DNA from: Heritiera littoralis
Lineage: Eukaryota > Streptophyta > Magnoliopsida > Malvales > Malvaceae
Direction: 5' to 3'
NCBI GenBank assembly: GCA_031772115.1
Contig: JAPDPK010000112.1
Coordinates: 1,302,001-1,366,000 of the forward strand
Length of the DNA stretch: 64,000 bases
The position numbers and the translations under genes are program-made. This document shows positions 59,196 to 64,000 of this stretch, piece by piece (position 1 is the stretch's first letter; every line of letters starts with the position of its first letter). The notes beneath the pieces are model-generated. The model was given only the letters and a program-made list of their open reading frames with translations, was not told the DNA's origin and searched no databases.

Positions 59196-60720
59196 TGATG
59201 AACAAAAAGTTATATTCTCGCAAGTGCACGAACCAAGATAGTATAGCGTGCAAGTACAAGAGTCGATCCCACAGAGATTTGCTAAATTTATTCAATTAAG
59301 ATTCAACTACTTATGCTCTAAAAATTATAAAGCCAATAAAAAGAATTATCTAAGTATCTAATTAACTAATGGAATTAATTAACCTAATAAATAAAATAAA
59401 TTCACCAATAGAGAAAAGCCTAGGAATTTGATTTCACCAATACATTGCAATTTTACGTCTTCAATCCTAAAAATCTCAATTCAATTCTAGGGTTCATTCT
59501 TCCTAATATATGATTACTCTGTTTGATGGCAGCTATAATCAAGTATTTTTAATCATTAATTACCTATGATGTGTAGCATAATCAATGACTAAAAACCCAT
59601 TGAGAATAGAAGAACATATAACAAGAACCAAATAAATATTCTAGCTTGATGTATGCATCAAATATTTATTCAATCATTCAAGAGAGCTATACATGACTTA
59701 GCATATGATGTGTACCTTTACCATGTCTCAAACAATCAATTAATCTTATATTAAAGGTGGCCAATCAATAACACAAATCAAAAGATTGAATTAATCACAA
59801 TGAATTATACTAGAATTTTAGAATTGATCAATTAATCATAAAAAGACATAAAATATGAGAGTAGGCTCAATCAAATTCCTAGTAAATAAATTAGTTCATG
59901 TTTAATATAACAAAACACATTATCAAATAAAATTGAAACATGCTTTAAATTAAACAAATAACTAATTCACAAATGAATAAAATAAATAAGTAAATAAATA
60001 AATAATATAATGTAAAGTATTCAATGAAGCTTTAAGAGTGGAGCCCATAAACTCATGAATTCCTAACAGTTTGCAGCAAACAATTGCAATTGGTGTGACT
60101 TGGAATTGCAAGGATTTTTCTTTTGGCTTAATTGTTTGCTTTGCTTTCCTCCGCAGCGACTACACGCGTGCTGCTCTGCTTCAAGATCAAAGTCTGCTAC
60201 AAATTCAACAGCCGCTCACGATTTGGACCGCTTCAAGGTCAACCATGCTTCTGCTCTGCTCCGGCTACTGCTCTTTCTTCTTTGTTGAACTTGCTGCAAA
60301 CACAAGGACCTGCTACTTTGCAAAATAAAAAGAAACACAGCAGCAGAAGAAAATCCAAAACTCCTCCTCAACTGCCGCCCCTCTCCTTCTTCTATAATTT
60401 GTTTTCTATCCTTAAAAATTTTTAGGGTTTCTTTTTAATCAAGCAATAAATCTCAGCCTTTTATTTTATTTTAATCCTATGGTCCAAAAGTCTTTAAAAC
60501 AAATCAAAATTTAATATAACTTCAAACAATATATCTTCCAAAATTTATTCAAATCACATAAATTATTGTTTAATTTCACTCAATAACTTCCAAAATTAAT
60601 TCCAAATCACTTTCTCTGAATTAATTCACAAGATACATTAAACAATTAATTTTACACAAGAATATAGCAATAAATGTGGTAATAAATAATAAAAATAATA
60701 TAACAAATATATTATTATCA
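59196..60720 (-). repeat. Athila 3' LTR
   Basis: 1525 bp, TGATGAAC to ATTATTATCA in plus orientation. Phrases 'ctcgcaagtgcacgaa' and 'atagcgtgcaagta' near its start are typical of Athila LTRs. ORFs at 60071-60425 overlap in three frames and are not called. Confidence 0.85.
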
Positions 60721-60735
60721 AATACCCCCAAACCT
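60721..60735 (-). other. Athila polypurine tract
   Basis: AGGTTTGGGGGTATT on the minus strand, directly before the 3' LTR start TGATAATAAT. Confidence 0.8.
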
Positions 60736-62250
60736 ACATTTTTGCTAGTCCTTGAGCAAAATTAAAAGAAAATGCACTTGTTTGTGACCTTTAAGAACAA
60801 AAGTGAAAACTCAAGGACACCCAAAAATTTTCACTCAAATTTATATCAATTCCATTCCACTTTATTTTCACATATTGCCTCAAGTATACCTCACATCTAT
60901 AATTCAAGTAAGTGTTCAAAATACAACTCAATAACCTCATAATTCAAATGTTAATAAACTCAAATCATGATATCAGATGTGTGTGTGTTTAGCCAAACTC
61001 AAATTCCTTGTCAGTACTCAATTAAAATTATGCAACTCATGAATAAATGATGTGATCTTAAATTTTTTTATTTTTTATATTCTACTGACACTCCATAGGC
61101 TTGCTCTTCTTTCATCTCTCCACTAATGTAGACAATAAAATCAACTTAGATCAATAGGTCTTTATTAGCTTATAATGTTTGGCCAAGGTATTGGTTAACA
61201 AAGAAAGAGAAAGTAAAAATCAAAACAAGAGAGCTAACAATGATAAAGCACATACTAAATTTCTCTTTCTTTTTTTTTTAACTCCACATGTTTAGCTCTA
61301 CAACCCCCAAACATATCTTGTTCATATAATTGTTTGTGGATGACAATTTCGATGCCACATTTTAAACTCTCTCTTTTTTTTTCTTTTCTTTACATCACAA
61401 TGGAGTCAAGGCATGATCCACACAACTTTTTTTTTTGGAACCTCTTCTTTTATTAACTTGAAAATATTTCTTGAATCACATCCCCTCAATGATAGATATG
61501 TGCATTATAACTCTCTTTAAGGGTACATTTATTGTTTTTCAAGCTAATTTCGGTTAGGTCAATGAGGTTACAAGAAAATTCGAATGGTGACTATTCATAT
61601 GCTTTTGCATATGACATTCTTTCAATAAGGCTCAATGGGGGTATACTAGTGATTAATTTGTAACATGGTAAGCTTGAAAGGCTCAAACGATCCAAAGAAT
61701 GCCTAAATCATCTCTAAGTCAATCAATTGCCTATGATTTCGCCTCAAGTGTAATAAAACAAGTTCTATAGTGTCATGCATGATCACCAATTTCACAAGTT
61801 CACATAATCAGTCACTAAGTATCAACAATTCATAAGAGTATGGCTTATGTGCTCAATTGTTCATCAATCAAGAAGTGAATAAAATTAGCACCAAATTATT
61901 TAATTATCTAAGTATGCATTTCTCCAATCACTTAACCATAGTACATTCCCTCATATTCATCATAGGCTAGTGAAAAATCATAGTGAAAAAGAATAACATA
62001 AATCCAAGTAATTTTTTTTTTAAATTTTTAAAAAAAATTTGTTGTTTTTTTTTAAATAAACTAAATAGACATAACTAAACCACACCCTCAAACCTAAATC
62101 AAACTTTGTCCTCAAAGTTGAAAAACAAAGATTAATAAAAGAGTAGGACTGTGCACACTAAAAAAAATAAAAAAATAAAAAATCATACCTAGTTGGGTTG
62201 CCTTCCAACAAGCGCTTTATTTAACGTCTAGGCAAGACAGAATGCTTGGT
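60736..62250 (-). other. Athila 3' non-coding region
   Basis: About 1.5 kb of A/T-rich sequence with no ORF of note. Full Athila elements often carry an envelope-like ORF in this place; none is seen here. Runs of T occur near 61268, 61375 and 62010-62052. Confidence 0.65.
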
Positions 62251-63579
62251 CTAAGGCCTCTCCAAATCAACGAAATCCACTATCTGCCCCTTTGGAATGC
62301 CTTCCAAGTATGGCTTCAATCTATGCCCATTCACCTTGAAACTAGCTCCTGTTCTAATGTTCTCAATCTCAACTACACCATAAGGAAACACTTTCCGCAC
62401 CAAAAATGGTCCACACCACCTTGACTGCAACTTTCTTGGAAAGAGACGCAAACGTGAATCATAAAGTAAAACTTTCATACCTTGTTTGAACTCTTTCCGA
62501 AGAATGGATTTGTCATGGTAGAGCTTTGTTCTCTCCTTGTAAATCTTTGCATTCTCATAGGCTTCATTTCGAATCTCATCCAACTCATTCAGTTGGCCCT
62601 TCCTAGCTCCACCAGCAAATTTGTCATCTGTTTTATCCTGCACAAGATTAGACTCAACAATTGAGTTCAAAACATCAACTGAGAAGCAATCATTAGAATC
62701 AGTAGGTAATTTTAATGAATTAAAAACAGAAAATTCCACAGTCTCATCTAAGACTGTCATGGTTAGTTTCCCGTTTTGAACATCAATTATTGTCTTTGTT
62801 GTAGCCATGAATGGACGTCCAAGCAAAATGGGTAGCTCATGCTCAGTATCTAACTGTCTCTCCATGTCCAAAACTACAAAATCAATAGGAATAATTAGTT
62901 TATCAATTTGAACTAAAATATCCTCCACAATGCCTCTAGGATATCTAATTGAACGATCAGCAAGTTGTAGAAACATTGTGGTAGGTTTTAATTCTCCTAA
63001 ACCTAATTGCAAGTAAATAGAATAAGGCATTAAATTGATGCTTGCACCTAAATCCAACATAGCATTTTCCTTCATTGAACCTCCCACAGTAATGTCAATA
63101 TTAAAACTCCCTAGATCTTGCAATTTGCGTGGCAAGTTCTTTCGAAGCACAGCACTTACCGTTTCCAAAACCATTACCTTTTCATTTGGCTCATACTTAC
63201 ACTTGTGAGTATTTAATTCCTTTAGGAACTTTGCATAAGCTGGCATGTTCCTAATCATATCAAGCAAAGGTAAGTTCACATTAACCTTAAACAAAATATC
63301 ATATATTTCAAAAAATGACTTATCCAATTTGCTCTTCTTGAGTCGGCTTGGAAACGAAATAGGAGGAACATAGGGGTGTTGAGCTTTGTGTAACTTAGGA
63401 GTTTCACAAGATGGATTGGACTGCTTACTTTGACTTGGTTCCTCAATATCCTTCTTTTTGCCTCCACTTGGACTTTTCTCTTGTTGCTTCTCCTTTGCAA
63501 CGTCATCACCTGCAGGTAAGGTTAAATTTTCATCAAAATCATTATTCATTTTATTATCAAATACCTTACCGTTTCTCAA
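62251..63579 (-). CDS. Athila protease fused to integrase C-terminus (in-frame deletion)
   Basis: An uninterrupted 442-codon frame. Residues about 1-75 are a charged gag/linker stretch and about 76-170 the gag-protease junction. The aspartic protease follows, with DLGASINLMP at about 174-183 and LPILLGRPF at about 251-259. From about residue 330 (LNELDEIRNEAYENAKIYKE) the sequence is the integrase C-terminal domain, ending NGHRLKPYLEG and a short tail. RT, RNase H and the integrase core are missing between them, with no frame loss. The Met used as start is internal to the ancestral gag-pol; two stops upstream (about 63598 and 63707) cut it from gag. Such a protein could not copy DNA itself. 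Confidence 0.82.
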   Translation of the reverse strand: MRNGKVFDNKMNNDFDENLTLPAGDDVAKEKQQEKSPSGGKKKDIEEPSQSKQSNPSCETPKLHKAQHPYVPPISFPSRLKKSKLDKSFFEIYDILFKVNVNLPLLDMIRNMPAYAKFLKELNTHKCKYEPNEKVMVLETVSAVLRKNLPRKLQDLGSFNIDITVGGSMKENAMLDLGASINLMPYSIYLQLGLGELKPTTMFLQLADRSIRYPRGIVEDILVQIDKLIIPIDFVVLDMERQLDTEHELPILLGRPFMATTKTIIDVQNGKLTMTVLDETVEFSVFNSLKLPTDSNDCFSVDVLNSIVESNLVQDKTDDKFAGGARKGQLNELDEIRNEAYENAKIYKERTKLYHDKSILRKEFKQGMKVLLYDSRLRLFPRKLQSRWCGPFLVRKVFPYGVVEIENIRTGASFKVNGHRLKPYLEGIPKGQIVDFVDLERP

Positions 63580-64000
63580 AATAGTAATTGCTTTGGCTTA
63601 CTCAGGTTGGCTTGGAAATTTTCCAGGAACATGGCCTTGCAATGCCTCTGCAATTTGTCCAACTTGGACCTCCAATTTCCGCTGAGAAGCCTCTAGTTGT
63701 TGGAATCACTGTTCATTACTTTGTTGATTACTTTGGCAAACTTCCATAAAGTTTTGCAAAGTATCTTCAAAAGATGGCTTTCGCGGTTGGAAAGAAGAAC
63801 TTGCTTGATTTTGGTTCAGGTTGTTGCTCCATGAAAAATTGGGGTGACTTCTCCAACCCGGGTTGTAAGTATTTGAAAAAAGATCATTCCTCACCCGTGG
63901 GTTATGAGGGTTCATCATATTGGCTTGCTCAAAAAAATTTGAGAATTTTTCACTAGAAGGACAAGCATTAGTAACATGACCATGAATCCCACAAATTCCA
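63580..64000 (-). pseudogene. Athila gag with zinc knuckle (partial)
   Basis: A CX2CX4HX4C knuckle (CGICGIHGHVTNAC) lies at about 63957-63998. The Asn/Ser/Pro-rich stretch (63706-63918) with YNPGWRSHPNFSWSN is typical of Athila gag. In-frame stops occur at about 63707-63709 (TGA) and 63598-63600 (TAA). The N-terminal gag lies beyond the window. Confidence 0.82.

Larger units (their letters stand above)
59196..64000 (-). mobile_element. Athila-type element, deletion derivative (runs off right edge)
   Basis: In view on the minus strand: gag with zinc knuckle, protease, integrase C-terminus, non-coding spacer, polypurine tract and 3' LTR. RT, RNase H, integrase zinc finger and core are absent. 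'atgag' at 59191-59195 is the expected left TSD copy. The 5' LTR lies to the right of the window. It is inserted in the gag of the Tekay-like element. Confidence 0.85.

Noticed and set aside
60071..60425. Three overlapping plus ORFs in the Athila LTR
   Set aside because: Three frames over one segment, antisense to the element, no domains.

Overview
The window is nuclear DNA from a flowering plant, most likely a eudicot. It is a retrotransposon nest with one small host gene. Support for a plant: every major plant LTR-retrotransposon type is present (Ty1/copia Sirevirus, Ty3/gypsy chromovirus, Tat/Ogre and Athila), primer sites match initiator tRNA-Met, background DNA is A/T-rich, and there is a spliced cysteine-rich thionin-like gene. 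No bacterial gene organisation is present. The species cannot be named from the sequence.

Left block (1-21365): four insertions stacked inside one another. Minus-strand element B (492-12137, 5-bp TSD 'tatta') lies in older minus-strand element A of the same family (1-491 plus 12138-16631). A lies in the pol end of a plus-strand chromovirus, of which the last 62 codons, polypurine tract and 3' LTR remain (16633-20197). That element lies in a minus-strand LTR (fragment 20198-21365). A and B have LTRs of 3.2-3.9 kb and no intact coding region. They share the chromovirus's polypurine tract and an LTR module, so they look like non-autonomous relatives of it.

Middle block (21366-38975): a decayed plus-strand Tat/Ogre element (gag and protease 21366-23483; protease/G-patch, RT and integrase 33174-37002) is split at the end of its protease by a nearly complete minus-strand Sirevirus (23484-33173, TSD 'acttt'). 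The Sirevirus keeps an open 382-codon envelope-like ORF while its gag-pol is broken. The Tat element shows a plausible in-frame intron between PRO and RT. A truncated plus-strand Tekay-like chromovirus follows (37151-38975).

Gene-bearing stretch (about 38976-51074): an old LTR remnant, A/T-rich DNA, the two-exon thionin-like gene (43512-43947, minus), a 1-kb MITE-like element, a tRNA-derived SINE with a perfect 15-bp TSD, another LTR remnant, and a decayed hAT-like element that carries the last exon of a RING-finger gene.

Right block (51075-64000): a 3.7-kb solo LTR (TSD 'atcat') inside another LTR, joined to a decayed minus-strand Tekay-like pol. Its gag is interrupted by a minus-strand Athila element that runs off the right edge. 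The Athila element has lost RT, RNase H and the integrase core, yet keeps a 442-codon frame fusing protease to the integrase C-terminus.

Apart from the thionin-like gene, the genes here serve, or once served, retrotransposon replication. The main biological interest is the non-autonomous A/B family with its shared LTR module, the in-frame Athila deletion derivative, and the gene fragment captured by the hAT-like element.
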